A DNA stretch of 64,000 nt. Source: Halichondria panicea (Eukaryota; Porifera; Demospongiae; Suberitida; Halichondriidae). The position numbers and the translations under genes are program-made. The DNA lies in NCBI RefSeq assembly GCF_963675165.1, contig NC_087379.1:2856201-2920200 (forward strand), in the 5' to 3' direction. Shown one piece after another: positions 1 through 12,507 of the stretch (positions are counted from its first letter, which is position 1; every line of letters begins with the position of its first letter). The notes below the pieces were generated by a model that was not told where the DNA came from, made no database searches, and saw nothing but the letters and a program-made list of their open reading frames with translations.

Positions 1-229
1 CACAAAAGCCTCCCGTCTGGCTGGTCTAGAGCCAACTTTCGAAGAGCCAGCATTCTCCATTTTCGATTTATAAAAGCAAATGCGGCTTGGTCTCGAAACA
101 AAATCGGGCCAAGCTTTGATTTAACTCCCTCTTCACTGAATAAGCCAAGTTTCAGCAAAGAGAGAACAAGCAGAGAGCAGAGATAGTTATCTCTGCAGAG
201 AGCAAGAAGGCATCCAGAGGTGTCACGTC
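1..229. other. Upstream / 5' region of CEP104
   Basis: No gene recognised. The stretch ends directly at the CEP104 start codon and presumably holds its promoter and 5' UTR; purine-rich runs lie just before the ATG. The short frames here have no family resemblance. Confidence 0.4.
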
Positions 230-3200
230 ATGCCAAAGAAAATACAATTTCGAGTTGTGTACTGCACCGGTTGGGAAGATGACTACCCTCCAAAGGACCT
301 GGAGGTGAGTTGGAGGGAATTGAGAGTCACTCACGTGTTTACTATTGCTCTACACCTAGGTACACAGTCCATTCATCAAGGGATGGAGATCTCCAAGGTA
401 GTGAGGTCTATATTAGCACTTCATGAGCTTGTAATTGTGTACTAAAATTCCTCTGTCTTTTGTGTCAATCTTAGATACATCAATAGATAGTGCATAAGTT
501 TAACCCTTTCATGCATATCGCATGCAACAACTTGAGGTTCATATTCTGTGTTATGGAAACCTCTTAGGTGCTGTTTCGATTATCATGTGTTATGTGCAAA
601 CGTAGTGACTTCCACCCTTGGCGTATAGCAAAGAGAGAATGCCCCCTCCCCCCTCCCCTAGTGACCTACATCCCCTCCCTGTGCAGGTACTGCCTCTACC
701 CCCAGGAGCTGGTGCTGCGAATGGACCCTCCTGCAAGAGTGAGGAAACTGCAGCTTCTCTCACATCAATACATGATTGGTGAGGGATTTCTGGGTGGGGT
801 CATTAGCCAAGCTTTAACTTCAATTAACATCTATTTTCACGTTATAGGATTGTGACACTTTTCCAATCATCTGCATGCAATTGATAATTAATTTTTTCCT
901 TCCAGCTTCCAAGATTGACCTGTATGTTGGTGAGCTACCTTCGGACACTCACACGTCTCTTGAGGCTGCCCACTTCAAGAGGCTGGGTTACGTCTCACTG
1001 TCGGACAATGAGCAGACTGGATACAGGGTGAGTGGTGGCTGGATGCTTGTATTGCCCCGATTGTGTACCGTACGTATAGCGGGTAGCCTTGGCGATTAAA
1101 GGATAATTGACCATACCATTATTGATCACGTGTGAGATTGCATCTTGAAGTATAATTGGCTAATTTTAATTGGGCGACCCTCACCTAGATTTGCCAATCA
1201 CCAATTATATCTGCTGTACGGTATTATGTGTTCTGTGCACTGTATAGTGTGCATGTAGTATTAAACATTTCAGGAGGTTATGTTTTGGAGACGAAACCAC
1301 TGTCCCTTGTTGAGGGGCATTTAATACAGTGTCCCTTTCTCAGAGGGTCCTTTATTGGAGGTTGTACATGTATGTGTGTTAATGTACTATTCATTGTCTC
1401 TCCAGTCTAGAGAGTTGAAATCTGTCAATCTGGACTGTGCTGGTCACCTCATCAAGCTGGTGCTGCAGCCCAACCACATCAACAGGCTCAACCTCTTCAA
1501 TCAGGTACATTATACTATAGTGACACTGACTTCATTAGGACATGCGCTCACATATATTATGTACAATATTATTGTTATGCATGATTATATGCTTACAATT
1601 TTGTTTAGAACTGTTACCACCTGTACATGCATAGTACATGTAGCTGTATGTAAGCTGTACAGCTTAGTTAGTGCATGTTGTTATCGTACAGTGCAGCTAG
1701 TTGTCATTGAACTATACAAATTATCAAGGACGTACCGGTACTAACCGCCCCCCCCCTCCCACACACACAGGTGAGCTTGGTGGCTCTTAATGTGATTGGG
1801 GACCAACACTCGTTGCCTAGAGTGGGAGTGAGCAGCTCACTACCAAAACATCCCAGTCACTACATCGAGAAAAGCAAGGCAGATGTGAGTGTATGTATAG
1901 AACACACTGTGCAAGCTCAATTGTATAATACGTAGTAGCCTACGCCACACGTTGTCCATATGCTTCCCATGGTTTAGTTTGCAGCATGGTTCTGTATGTC
2001 ATGTAAGCTCTTACAATATACGATGTACGTAAGTCAACTCTTTATGCAAACTGTAGATTCTCTGTGTAGGGTACGTACTGCTATAATGTAATTCATTCAT
2101 CATTCATGAGCGCACAATGTGACAAAGTTTGTGTCTCCTTTCAGCCTCTGTCTGAAGTGATCCACTCGTACCTGCCCTCCGTGCACCAGTCACATGACAA
2201 TACCGGGGACCCTATTCTCATGGGAACCATCAACAAGTGAGGAACACAAATTCAGAGTGATCGATACGATTATGTACAGTCACTCTGTGCTAGTAACCAT
2301 CATATGCAACAGTGTATGAGTGTACAGTCCTGTAGGGATGGTTCATTACATTGTACATTGGTGTGCAGTCTGAAAAATCTTGCTGGGATTATGCCGTTTA
2401 AGATATAGTATGTGATTGTGTACACGCTGAGCTATTAGTCTCATCCCCTCTAGACCTGCCCATATTTCCCTCATGGATGACCTCTGTTTTGCTGTGGCCC
2501 AAGACCCACAAACTGCCGACCTCATCAGAGTCTTAGACACCAAGAAGAAAACTGCAGTTAGAGGTACAACAAATTATAATGCTGTACATTATATGTGTAT
2601 GAGTTATTGTTTTGTACAGACGAAGAGTTTCAATATGCTAAGCAGCTCAAACTGGTCATTGAAGAACTACAAAAGGTAGTGACATGTACAATGTAGTTCT
2701 GCTACATGTATGCATGTTCACACAAGTATGCATATAATGTTGTGCTCGCTACTAGAATGATTAAGTTGTCTGTTGTAGAATTCAGCCACTAATTTACTGC
2801 AGATTGGAGAGGTCCTTTGCAGATATGAGGTGGAGAAGAAGCTTGCCATAGAGAGAGAAGACTACGACACAGCCAAACAAAAGAAGGTATGTATTGAGGT
2901 TTTTATTTGACGACCTTTACCTAAAGTACAATGTGTAAGAATTCGATCTTTACCCAATACTGTTGGAACTTCATCAGGCCCAGTTGGATGTTATACGGAA
3001 GCAAATGTATGAGCAACTAGACATCCAGGGCTTAATGAACAATGGCTCAGCTCGCAGTGGGACCAGTGCCCTCCATCACGAGAGCAGCAGTCATCCTAGA
3101 GTCAAACGAAACACACCTTTTGATCTCGAACAACAACAACAAGGTCAGATTGGGGACACAACAAGTGCTTTGAGTGTACTTGTCTTGTTTTGTAAAGAAG

Positions 3201-6200
3201 TCAGTATACCCCAGTGTTTTTTGTTCATCTAAAGCGGTGACAACCGGGCTTTCGGTATTCATAGCTCTTCTCTAGCATCATTTTACTCTTTAGGCCTGTA
3301 GCACTTATCTGGTAGTCTTACATGTATACATGTGTGTGCATACACATTCATTGCCTATAGCTAAACAATTGCATGACACTTGACATGTGCAAGCCTGATT
3401 GCAATTCTAGTGACAAGGAATTGTATATCTATATTTCCCTGCGATTCATTCGATTGTAACTTACTGATTTGATTTATAATGGGAACACCTAACAATTCGC
3501 AATTCGCAGTCAAAAGAATCTCGCATTCAAAACCCAGCCTACAGTATCTACTGTGCTCTTTTGGGCTAGTGTACAGTTTGTAGGTACATGACTATACACT
3601 CAGCTATTTATATGCCATTTCTCCCAGAGTCTGCCGGTGTTGGGCGCACCCCCCTCAACCTGCCCCCCATCAGCCCTCGAGGCCCCACAGAGCAGGTTTC
3701 CCCCCTCAGCCTTCCCCCTATCAGCCCTCGGGGCCCTACGGAGCAGGTTTCCCCCCCTTCTCGCACACACCATACCGAGGACAGACCACTACCGGCTCTC
3801 GTTTCCAAGTGAGTGTTGTCTCTATTGTACAATGACACCCCTAAATGTGGGACTCACTGAAATAAGAACACATCCGGACACTCAACGAAGTCCTAGACCA
3901 CATTAGCATGAATGCATAGCACTTTGGTCATTTCAACAGCTTAAGTGATGATCCTTACCAACTTTACAAGAGCTCAATTGGTTCCCAGGGCAGATAAGTT
4001 GGAGACTGCGGAAGAAGTGGATGCCAACGTCAGTGGTGAGAATGGTGGAGCTCGTGATGGTGGTGACCCTGGTGATGGTGGTGATGGTAGTGGAGCTAGT
4101 TACAGTGGTGACCCTGGTGATGGTAGTGGTGCTCGTGGTGATGATGGTGGGGATGTTTCCGATAAACCTGAGCCATTATCAGAAGTGCAGCTCAACAAAG
4201 TCTCTGTAGCCTTGGATTTCTTTGGAATGGAACTGGTACAAACTGATCTTGTATGTACACTATCAATACACACCGACACGTGCCTTCGAAAATAGTGGAA
4301 GTTGGTTGTGTAATTTTCCTAGAGCATTCAACAGCGTGTGTACCTGCATGTATAGTGTATTTGAGGCTTGTATAACCCCCCTCTCTCCCCTTTCTCTCTC
4401 TTCCTCCCCCTTCTCTTCGTCTCCCCCCCCCTCCCTCTCTCTCTCTCTCTGTCTCCCCTTTCTCTATCCTTCTCCCCTCTCTCTCTCCCCTTTCTCTCTC
4501 TCCCTCCCCCTTCTCTTCATCTCCCCCCCCCCATCCCTCTCTCTCTCTCTGTCTCCCCTTTCTCTATCCTTCTCCCCTCTCTCTCTCCCCTTTCTCTCTC
4601 TCTCCCTCCCCTTTCTCTCTCTCTCCCTCCCCTTTCTTTCCATCTTTCCTCCCTTCTCTTCCTCTCTCTAGTTAGAGCTGATCTTCTCGAAGCAGTATAG
4701 TTTCCGTGAGAAGGGACTGACAGAGTTATTATCTGTTCTGGAAGGGAAAGGGGAGGAGTCCCGTAAAGAGACTAACAGTCTGGTCCGAGCGTCCTGTGAG
4801 GTACTGAGCAAGGCACTCAAGGACAAGGTCATGTCGGTGAGTCTTGTAATCGTAATTCCACAGACACAGTACTTGCATTAGGGAGATATTTCTCTGTAAT
4901 TGTATAATTATGATTATGAGCTATGGATCCCTGGACTGTTTGCTCAGTGTTACAAATGTAGTCCTAATATTATTTATGGTGCATGTGCACTAAAAGTTAC
5001 AACCTACATGTAGCCCCAACATTATAGACAGTCTGAATCAACTATTGCTCTTCACTGTCTTAACTATAATGTTAATTTTCCCCCTTAGACATTTGGGCTT
5101 GGTCTTGAGCTGCTGAACCACCTAGTGGGACCCTTCGCCCAAAAGCACAAACTAGGAAAATCAGAGCTCAGCTTAATCGTCGATAAGGTGACACACTCCT
5201 CTTGTATGTAGTTATGTCACTCCTATAGTGCCGTGCTGTATAGCTAGCTACATGTATGTGTGTAGCTCACTTCGGCTGTTCAGATGCTCATTGTATTGTG
5301 TATATCGATCACTGATTTCTGTGTCTACAGGTTATGCCCCTGCTGCTCAGTAGAACTGGAGATACGGTCAGTTCGTAGTTGTTGTTAAAGTTTTTCCAAA
5401 AAGACAGATTACTGACTTTTGTTGAGAAAATTGTACATGAACACGTATTAACCTGATTCCATGCTATCATACACACATGCAGGCACCCAGGATAATTGCT
5501 GCAGCGATTAACCAGATCTCAGCACTGGCAGAGCACCACCAAATCAAGGTGCACAAATACGTTAAATTAACATTTTGACAGTAAATGTAGTATATATATA
5601 TCTTTGAGCAAAACGTCTTTGTGTTGCTAGCCCCAAAATAATAACTCTATATCGACCTGCAATATAATTATTCTTTACGCATTTCCCCTCCTCTGTATTA
5701 TACAGACCTATGCTATGGTAGGCCCTCTACTGGTCCAGCCATTCAAACAGAAGGTAAAGTATCATCATAGGGTAGAGTATGTACTGACTAGTGATGTGCA
5801 CACAGAAGGTAGAGTATCATCATAGGGTAGAGTGTGTACTGACTAGTGATGTACACACAGAAGGTAGAGTATCATCATAGGGTAGAGTGTGTACTGACTA
5901 GTGATGTACACACAGAAGGTAGAGTAGTATCATCATAGGGTAGAGTGTGTACTGACTAGTGATGTACACACAGAAGGTAGAGTATCATCATAGGGTAGAG
6001 TGTGTACTGACTAGTGATGTACACACAGAAGGTAGAGTATCATCATAGGGTAGAGTGTGTACTGACTAGTGATTACATTGCACACAGAAAATTCCCTGGA
6101 AATTGGCCCAGAGTCGAGTGGAACTGTTAGACAGGTTCTATCACAATGTCGGGTTTGAGTCCAGTGGAATCGACTTCAAAGTTGTCATGAAGGTATTCAT

Positions 6201-9200
6201 TTCACGAGGTTATACTTACTTATCACTGATGTTCAACTCTAGCTGGTGCTTGTATACTGTATCATTGCTGCTATAATATTGTTGTACGTACGTTATTGAG
6301 GGCAATCATCTCTACATGTGTGTATGTGGTGACATTGATTCATCTCTATTTTTATTGCCATTATTATTATTATTTATTCGCGATGCATGTATACTGCATG
6401 TGCAGTTTCTGAATCCTCTGCTGAGTCACCCTAATGGCACAGTGAGAGAGCCTGCCATCAAGCTGGTTCTTGACCTGTACAAGCAGGTGAGTCCATTACT
6501 GACACACCTACATGTAGAAATCACAATACTACCCTAGCTGAGACTGTGTTGGCCTGTATTTTTAGTGCTTTTGTGGAATTGTATATGGGTAAGGTTGTAC
6601 CTGCACAACAAAGTGGTTGATCAAATTTATTGTACTAATTATATTGTTGTCTTTTAACCTCTGAGATCAAGGAAACGCCGTGCCAATATAATTATGGCAA
6701 AGTAACCTTTGGAAACATTCCCACTGTCCACCCAAAACAACAATAATTATTATAGGAACACTACATGTAACTCTCAACTATTTAACTATTACTTGATTGT
6801 ACTGTTATTGCACTGTATATTTGGCTGTGTAAGTGCCATGTGACCCACTGAAACTCCCCTTCCCTCTCTTTACGTCTTGCAGTATGGCAACGAAGTCCGG
6901 CTGCTGCTACCAGTACCCGACGATGCTGCCTCTCGTAGGAAGACACTCTGGAAGACCATCTTTGAGGGCTTTGATCGTATCGACGGAGTGCCAACACAGG
7001 CAGAGAAAGAGGTCAGTATCTGCTACTGTAACAGTGTGCACATGCCAGGGTGTCATACAGGGGGGGGAAAGGGGGGATATCCCCCCCCTATCTCCAATTT
7101 CCCCCCCCTTTTTTTGCTGACTGAGGGTCCATAGCTGGCAATTTTACATACTATAAGGGTATTGAAATAACAGTTGACCTTTTTTTTAGCAAAATTTTCT
7201 GGTTACTTTTCTTATTTCCCCCCTCTACTTCAAAATCCTGTATGACACCCTGCATGCCCATTGAAACCACTAAGGTACATGTTAGTAATAGTTAGCCTTC
7301 TTTTCCTGTTACACTAATAATTTCCTAGTCCCTGTACCTACTGTTGCACTAATAATTGCCTAGTCCCTGTACCTACTGTCATACTAATAATTGCCTACTG
7401 TCACACTAATAATTGCCTAGTCCCTGTACCTACCGTCGCACTTGTATCAGAAAGGTAGACATACCTACGTACACTGTATATCACAGTAATGGCATTCAGG
7501 AAATAAAAAAAGTATGCACTTGATATTAGCTTCTCCGTCAGTATAATATGCTGTGTATGTGCTGCAGGCTGTCCGTGTGGCTGCTGAGAAAGCCAAGAAT
7601 AAAGAGGTGCAGTACTTACCAGTTAAAACATGGTCGGTAGCTTGTAATCTTGTGCATTTGCGTAGATTCAGAAGCTGCAAGGAGAAGTGGAAGCCCTTCG
7701 ACAACTGGCTGCTCAAGGAAATGTTGTGAGTTGGGAAACTACATGTACATTGTGTGTTGGACCAACAGTCTACATGTACGTACAGTGCATGGTGTTTCCT
7801 TGTGGCTATGTGCAGTTAGAGGGTCCGTGTAGTTCCCACTTGCATCTCTTCATCAGTGGGACATGTCTTAAGAAGTATATTTACTATCCCTCATAATAGT
7901 AACTGCTGCATGTATGCAGGTACAGTGATTGTTAAGTGTTGGTGCTACATGTATGTATGTAAGTTACGTACCTCTTCTGCTAGGTGAAGGAAGAGGAGGT
8001 GGAGAGTGTATCGGAACAGGCCTCTGTCTCAGCGGGTGGCCCCCCCACGGCGGACACGAGTACAGAGGACAATAGCACTACCAGTAAAACCAGTGACAAT
8101 ATCGACACGTGAGTATATTATGCTTTGGGATAATTCTGTCATTATAACAGAGTTTTAGCTATCCAGTGCACAAATTGCCTTTCATTAGTTTGGATACATG
8201 TGCATGTAGCTGCATAGTGAATGTTAGAACTGAAATCTGGCTCCATATAATTCTATGGTTCAATTACACATTATAGAACATACACCTGTACAGTGCGTAC
8301 TGTACGTTTGATAATGTCTGTATCCTCTTGTGGTTTTGTAGGACGTGTGTGTTCTGTGGAGAGCAGCGTAGAGAGTTTGCTGAGAGTGGGATGGAGTCGC
8401 ACTACCTCCAGCGCTGCCCCATGCTTCAGTCATGTCCTTACTGCTCTCAGGTAAATACCAACAAGGCACTTCTTTGCAGCATGTACAGTACATGTACAAT
8501 TAAATGCTGTAAAGAAACTATAATTTCCAAATGTATCAGTGTAGGTATACTGTATGTATTGTCTATAATTAAAAAACTATGCTCCTGCTTAACTTAAACC
8601 TGACAATATGCATTAGATTAGTACCGTAGTATGGCTCTCCTTGTGTGTGTGTTATGTATGTTACTCACTGTATCTCTCTCTCGTTGTGTTATGTATTGCA
8701 CCTGCTAACAATGCATTCTCATTGCGTCTCTCAGGTGATAGAGATTTCTGGACTCACAAAGCACTGGCTGAATGAGTGTGGGGCAAAGTCAAAGTTCAAG
8801 GAGTGCCCTCACTGCCGAGAGGCGCTCCTAGAAAAACAATATGAAGGTCATGTGACCAGCTGTCGGGGGAAGACGCTGGCGGGCGGGCACACTCTGTGTC
8901 CTCTGTGTCACTCAAGAGTGCAGGATGGAGAGGAGGTAGGTTGTTTACAAATAGCTACATTCCACTGTTAATTATTTTAAGGAGGCACAAAAATGATATT
9001 ATTTTCTTGCGTGGTATGTATTAGGTGCACGTACATGTATGTAGAAGCCAATAGCCACTTGTGATGAATGCTATAAAGCAAGTTCATAGCCCCACCCTTC
9101 AACTTGTTCACATTCTTCTCTTGAGAGAACACAGTGGTAGTATTTGGCTTGAGTCATGCATGTATTGTGTGGTTGGCCTGCTCTCAGCCTTTCATTTTTT

Positions 9201-9543
9201 AATAATATTATTATGATACAATACACATGTATGCATAGAATGTACACACGTGTACTGGCATGTACCTACATCCGTAGCATTCCTGGTGGTTTATTCAGTT
9301 GGAATACTGACAATTTATTAGCAATTCCTCTACCATTATGTCATTGTTATCAACTGCCCCTCCCCTTTGCAGAGCTGGCGGGGTCACCTAATGGGCAATG
9401 CCCCGAAGGCATGTCAGAAGAACCCTCGTAGGAAAGGGGCTCCCCCTAAGAGGCCAGTCGGACTGAAGAAAACTACTACTGGTAGAGGAACAAATATTCC
9501 CAAACCAGGGGGGCGGGGCCCTAATAAGATTAGAACAAAGTAA
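230..9543 (+). CDS. CEP104: Centrosomal protein CEP104, 27 exons, about 969 aa
   Basis: Tubulin-binding protein of centrioles and ciliary tips. Exons: 230-304, 360-397, 687-778, 906-1027, 1406-1504, 1771-1884, 2145-2236, 2454-2563, 2620-2675, 2803-2886, 2978-3143, 3628-3808, 3989-4235, 4672-4836, 5089-5187, 5331-5366, 5483-5548, 5706-5753, 6088-6192, 6406-6486, 6883-7011, 7568-7606, 7666-7725, 7984-8108, 8342-8450, 8735-8935, 9373-9543. All are GT-AG and phases agree throughout. Order: N-terminal beta-sandwich (GWRSPR, KLQLLSHQYMI, RLGYVSLSDNE), UVR-like coiled coil at about residues 245-320, a low-complexity linker with a duplicated LPPISPRGPTEQVSP unit and a Gly/Asp-rich run, TOG domain at about 493-735 (ending KTIFEGFDRIDG), then Cys/His zinc fingers from about 812 (CVFCGE, CPYCSQ, CPHCRE, CPLCH). 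The C-terminus carries TNIP (953-956), an SxIP-like EB-binding motif. Human CEP104 is 925 aa. The start is the only ATG giving the conserved MPxKI opening. Confidence 0.95.
4376..4670. repeat. Polypyrimidine minisatellite in CEP104 intron 13
   Basis: Almost pure C/T on the + strand, ending at the splice acceptor of exon 14. A unit of about 100 bases is visible: the phrase gtctcccctttctctatcc occurs at 4451 and again at 4551. It works as, or has expanded from, the acceptor's polypyrimidine tract. Confidence 0.9.
5748..6087 (+). repeat. 55-bp tandem repeat carrying the exon 18 splice junction
   Basis: Six units begin with cagaag at 5748, 5803, 5858, 5913, 5971 and 6026; most are 55 bases, with one of 58 and a last of 59. 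The first unit starts inside CEP104 exon 18 (its last codons CAG AAG and the donor). Each later unit repeats an acceptor-like acacag, the triplet AAG and a gtagag donor-like site, until the true acceptor of exon 19 at 6087. Confidence 0.95.
7046..7252. mobile_element. MITE in CEP104 intron 21
   Basis: Terminal inverted repeats CAGGGTGTCATACAG / CTGTATGACACCCTG bound a 207-base element. The 5-base direct repeat CATGC flanks it at 7041-7045 and 7253-7257. The interior has G- and C-runs that can fold together and no coding capacity. It is a non-autonomous DNA transposon; the superfamily is not certain. Confidence 0.8.
7312..7440. repeat. ~36-bp tandem repeat in CEP104 intron 21
   Basis: About four copies of a unit reading cactaataattgcctagtc then cctgtacctactgt, the third one shortened. 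It is non-coding and lies just downstream of the intron's MITE. Confidence 0.85.
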
Positions 9544-10104
9544 CTGAACCTTTTTCATCCCTCATAACGCGCAATTTTGCGTATGTAATAATTATCTGAT
9601 TATCATTCATTATTCAGTTCAATTCTTACACTCTGTGGCCTTATACGTATATACATATATCGTACCATTATACCATTATACATGACTATAATATTATTAT
9701 ATAATTATTATTCACTGTTACAGTTTAATGTGAAGCAGTAATCGTTACTATGGACTTGCAGCACCAATGATAATTAATCAGTGTGGTCTGTAGGTAAAGT
9801 GACCTTTTCAATTACTTTTAAATTACCATTTCTTTCTATACACACACATGCATACCAGCACCATAATATTATGCCCGCACACACACACACAAAAGATGCA
9901 AGCACAAGCACACACATGCATAATTGCATCCATGCCTGCATGCATGTGATTCGCCCCATTATCATAATTATACCCTTTGCAATCTAATTAACTATTGCGA
10001 TCTGGCGAGGATCGTGTGTATTTATACTAGTAATATTTTTAGGTTTTGCAATTTTATTGTTGCAGTGTATACCCATTTAAATGTCATCATTCCCAACCTG
10101 CATC
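9544..10104. other. CEP104 3' flank, no gene
   Basis: AT-rich sequence after the CEP104 stop, with short AC microsatellite runs near 9840-9910. No coding potential or RNA gene seen; the first part is probably CEP104 3' UTR. Confidence 0.5.
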
Positions 10105-10762
10105 CAGTCTAGAGAGTAGAATACAAAAATAGGTGAGTAGTTGCATGTACTTAAATGTATCTCAAGATTGGAACATTTCTAAGAAATTGTGCTGATACCT
10201 TTGTATAGGTAAAAGAATAAGCTACAACATGATTCAAAAATATTACCCCAAAAGTTGTTGTAGTTTTAGGTGATAAAGGGGGTGATCGTAAAAAAATGTA
10301 CGTAACACCAATTATCTCCAGAACTAAACAGAAAAATTTTTCTTCAAAAGTTAGACGATTTATTCAAGCTTACTCCGTGTAATTTTTAGACCTTAGCCGT
10401 AAAATTTTCTTCGAATCTCTCCCTAACTGAAACGGCACTAAAAACTAGTAATGTTGAGCACTGCGGAGGATGTGTAGATATTAATTTTAAGCAATATCGA
10501 TTCTTTCATAAGATAGCCAAACTATCTATAGATGTTGTGACAAAGTTCCAAACCTTAGCCGGAAACCGTTGGCCTTTTCTCTCCTTAACCGATTACCCAC
10601 TATAACAATGTTTTATTAATCACCCACCACCTTATGTTGTCATGGAAACAATTTTGGATATGTTGTAGCTTATTCATGCCTACACAATGGTATCAGCAGA
10701 TTTTCTTAGAAATGTTCCAATCATAAGATATTTACATTTAAGTACAACTACTCTTTAGACTG
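10105..10762. mobile_element. Non-autonomous DNA element with ~90-bp terminal inverted repeats
   Basis: The left end (cagtctagagagtag, then after a 21-base insertion ttgcatgtacttaaatg) is repeated inverted at the right end (catttaagtacaactactc, then tttagactg). The match runs inward about 90 bases to gctacaac / gttgtagc. Length is about 658 bases with no open reading frame for a transposase. No clear target-site duplication was found, so the outer limits are approximate. Confidence 0.75.
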
Positions 10763-11470
10763 TAACATGTTTGCCATAAATACTGCAATCTGATTAGCTA
10801 TTAGTATCCAACTTAGAAAATCATGTACATTGTACTTACTTAGAAAATCATGTACTTCACTTAGAAAATCATGTAGTAAAGATTAGGTAAGAACATTCAA
10901 GGCTAGATATTAGCCTCGGTCCCAGGCCAATTTTTTTTTAATAGAACAAAGTTGATAGTTGTCGAAACAACTCGGCCTGGAATCGAGGCTAGGCTATATA
11001 TCTGCTCATGGTTGCTATGCTTAGACACTGTTTAGGAAGATTCCACGTGATTTAGAAGTCCTCAGGGCTAGTAGAACCCTCACTGCGTTTGGGATACTAT
11101 AAATCATGTAGAAACTTTCTAAACAGTGTCTAACTATTATGTATTATACTCGTATATATGCGTTGCTGTGTTTAATTAGATCATGTTTGCCATAAATACT
11201 GCAATTTGATTGGCTAAAGGAAGTGTTCTATCCAACTTAGAAAATCATGTACTTACTTAGAAAATCATGTACTTCACTTAGAAAATCATGTAGCAAAGAT
11301 AGAAGAACATGATTGGCTAATTATAAATACTCATGGTTGCTATTAGCCTCCTTCACAAGGCCTCAGTGCGGCCTGGAATCGAGGCTAGGTTGCTATGATC
11401 TAAAATGCTTAGACACTGTTTACCACATGATTTAGAAGTCCTCAGGGCTAGTTCCTAAACAGTGTCTAAC
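10763..11470. repeat. Duplicated ~300-bp segment with internal hairpins
   Basis: The block starting catgtttgccataaatactg (about 10766) recurs near 11183. Both copies contain three close repeats of ttagaaaatcatgtact and an inverted pair ttagacactgttta / taaacagtgtctaa. Both also contain a small hairpin bounded by TAGCCTC and GAGGCTA, at 10911-10992 and 11343-11387. It looks like a decayed tandem or nested MITE array. No genes. Confidence 0.75.
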
Positions 11471-11617
11471 GAATTCATTCATTGAACAATTGCAAATTAT
11501 TTCGTATAACACATTACCATGCATAATTACACAGTACAATACAGTTAAGGCAACACTAGGAGCGAGGTAAACATGCTGAGAAGCAGCGGTGCTTGCAACA
11601 TTCATAATAAAAGTCTA

Positions 11618-12507
11618 TCATAATTCCACTCCAAAAACATCACCAATATTGCACAAAAACTTATCATCTTTATCATCGTAGTCTAAGCAAGCCACTGCAG
11701 CCGGACTAGAATACAAGTTATTGAATTCATAGTTTTCCTGTTGCCTCACGATCACCTCCTCGGCCGACCTCCTCTTGGTGGCAGAGTACATAAAGTAGTG
11801 AAAGGCAGTCCCAAACTCGGAGTGTCGTACGTTCCAGCAAAATGTGTGCGGTTGGTAGAGCAGCCTGCCTCTAAAATGGGGCTGAGAGAACGTGATGGAG
11901 AGAAGCTGACCGCCCACTTTCAGCACTCGGCTTACCTATACATGTACAGTGAAAATAGAGAAATCAAATTACAGCATGCTGACTATGCTGTTATCTGATC
12001 CTAATACGTACATACATTGTAGCTTGATAGATATGCATCTATATTATATTCAATATTATGCACGTACGTACGTGCCTCTGATAGAGCTTTTTCCAGTTGT
12101 ACTTTGACCTCTGGTCGAGGGTCCCAGACGTCCCCCTGGTCCACTTGTAGTGCATCAATACTACCCTTGTCCAGTACGACATCGAACGTCTCATTATCAA
12201 ATTTCAAATCTAGCATGTCCATCACATGCCAGGTCATGTCGACTAATGAAACATGCTTCCTCTTCATTCCATCAATTACGATAGGAGAGAAATCAATGTT
12301 GTGGATATTGTGATAGCCTTTGTCGTACAGTGAACTGCTGAGTGTGCTGTTTCCACATCCCAATACTAGGATGTTGTCTGTTGGTTTTAGCAGATCATGG
12401 ATCTGACTGTCCAATGCTTGGAGATCACAGAACCAGTCATAACTTTCTTCACTCGTGTACCTCTCGTCCCAGTAGCTTTGGGTCTTGTATTTATTAGCAC
12501 ACTGCAT
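11618..12507 (-). CDS. EEF1AKMT4: EEF1A lysine methyltransferase 4-like, 2 exons, 249 aa
   Basis: Cytosolic seven-beta-strand SAM-dependent methyltransferase of the METTL13/EEF1AKMT4 group, which methylates lysine of translation elongation factor eEF1A. Exon 1 is 12507-12076 (144 codons), exon 2 is 11935-11618. Features: YWDERY near residue 12, YDWF at 23-26, SAM motif I VLGCGNS at 48-54, the acidic D72 after strand 2, and the family hallmark DVVLDKGSIDAL at 109-120. Exon 2 gives VSRVLKVGGQLLSITFSQPHFR and the C-terminal half. Human EEF1AKMT4 is about 255 aa, so this is full length. The only join restoring the family's LSEVSRVL segment uses a GC donor (12075-12074) instead of GT; the intron is 140 bases. 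The neighbouring GPCR is transcribed divergently. Confidence 0.88.

Noticed and set aside
4368-4700. Long Ser/Leu/Pro frames across the C/T tract
   Set aside because: Artefact of a polypyrimidine minisatellite in an intron.
7061-7112. G-run / C-run as a G-quadruplex regulator
   Set aside because: The runs are the inner part of a MITE and pair with each other; no separate signal is needed.
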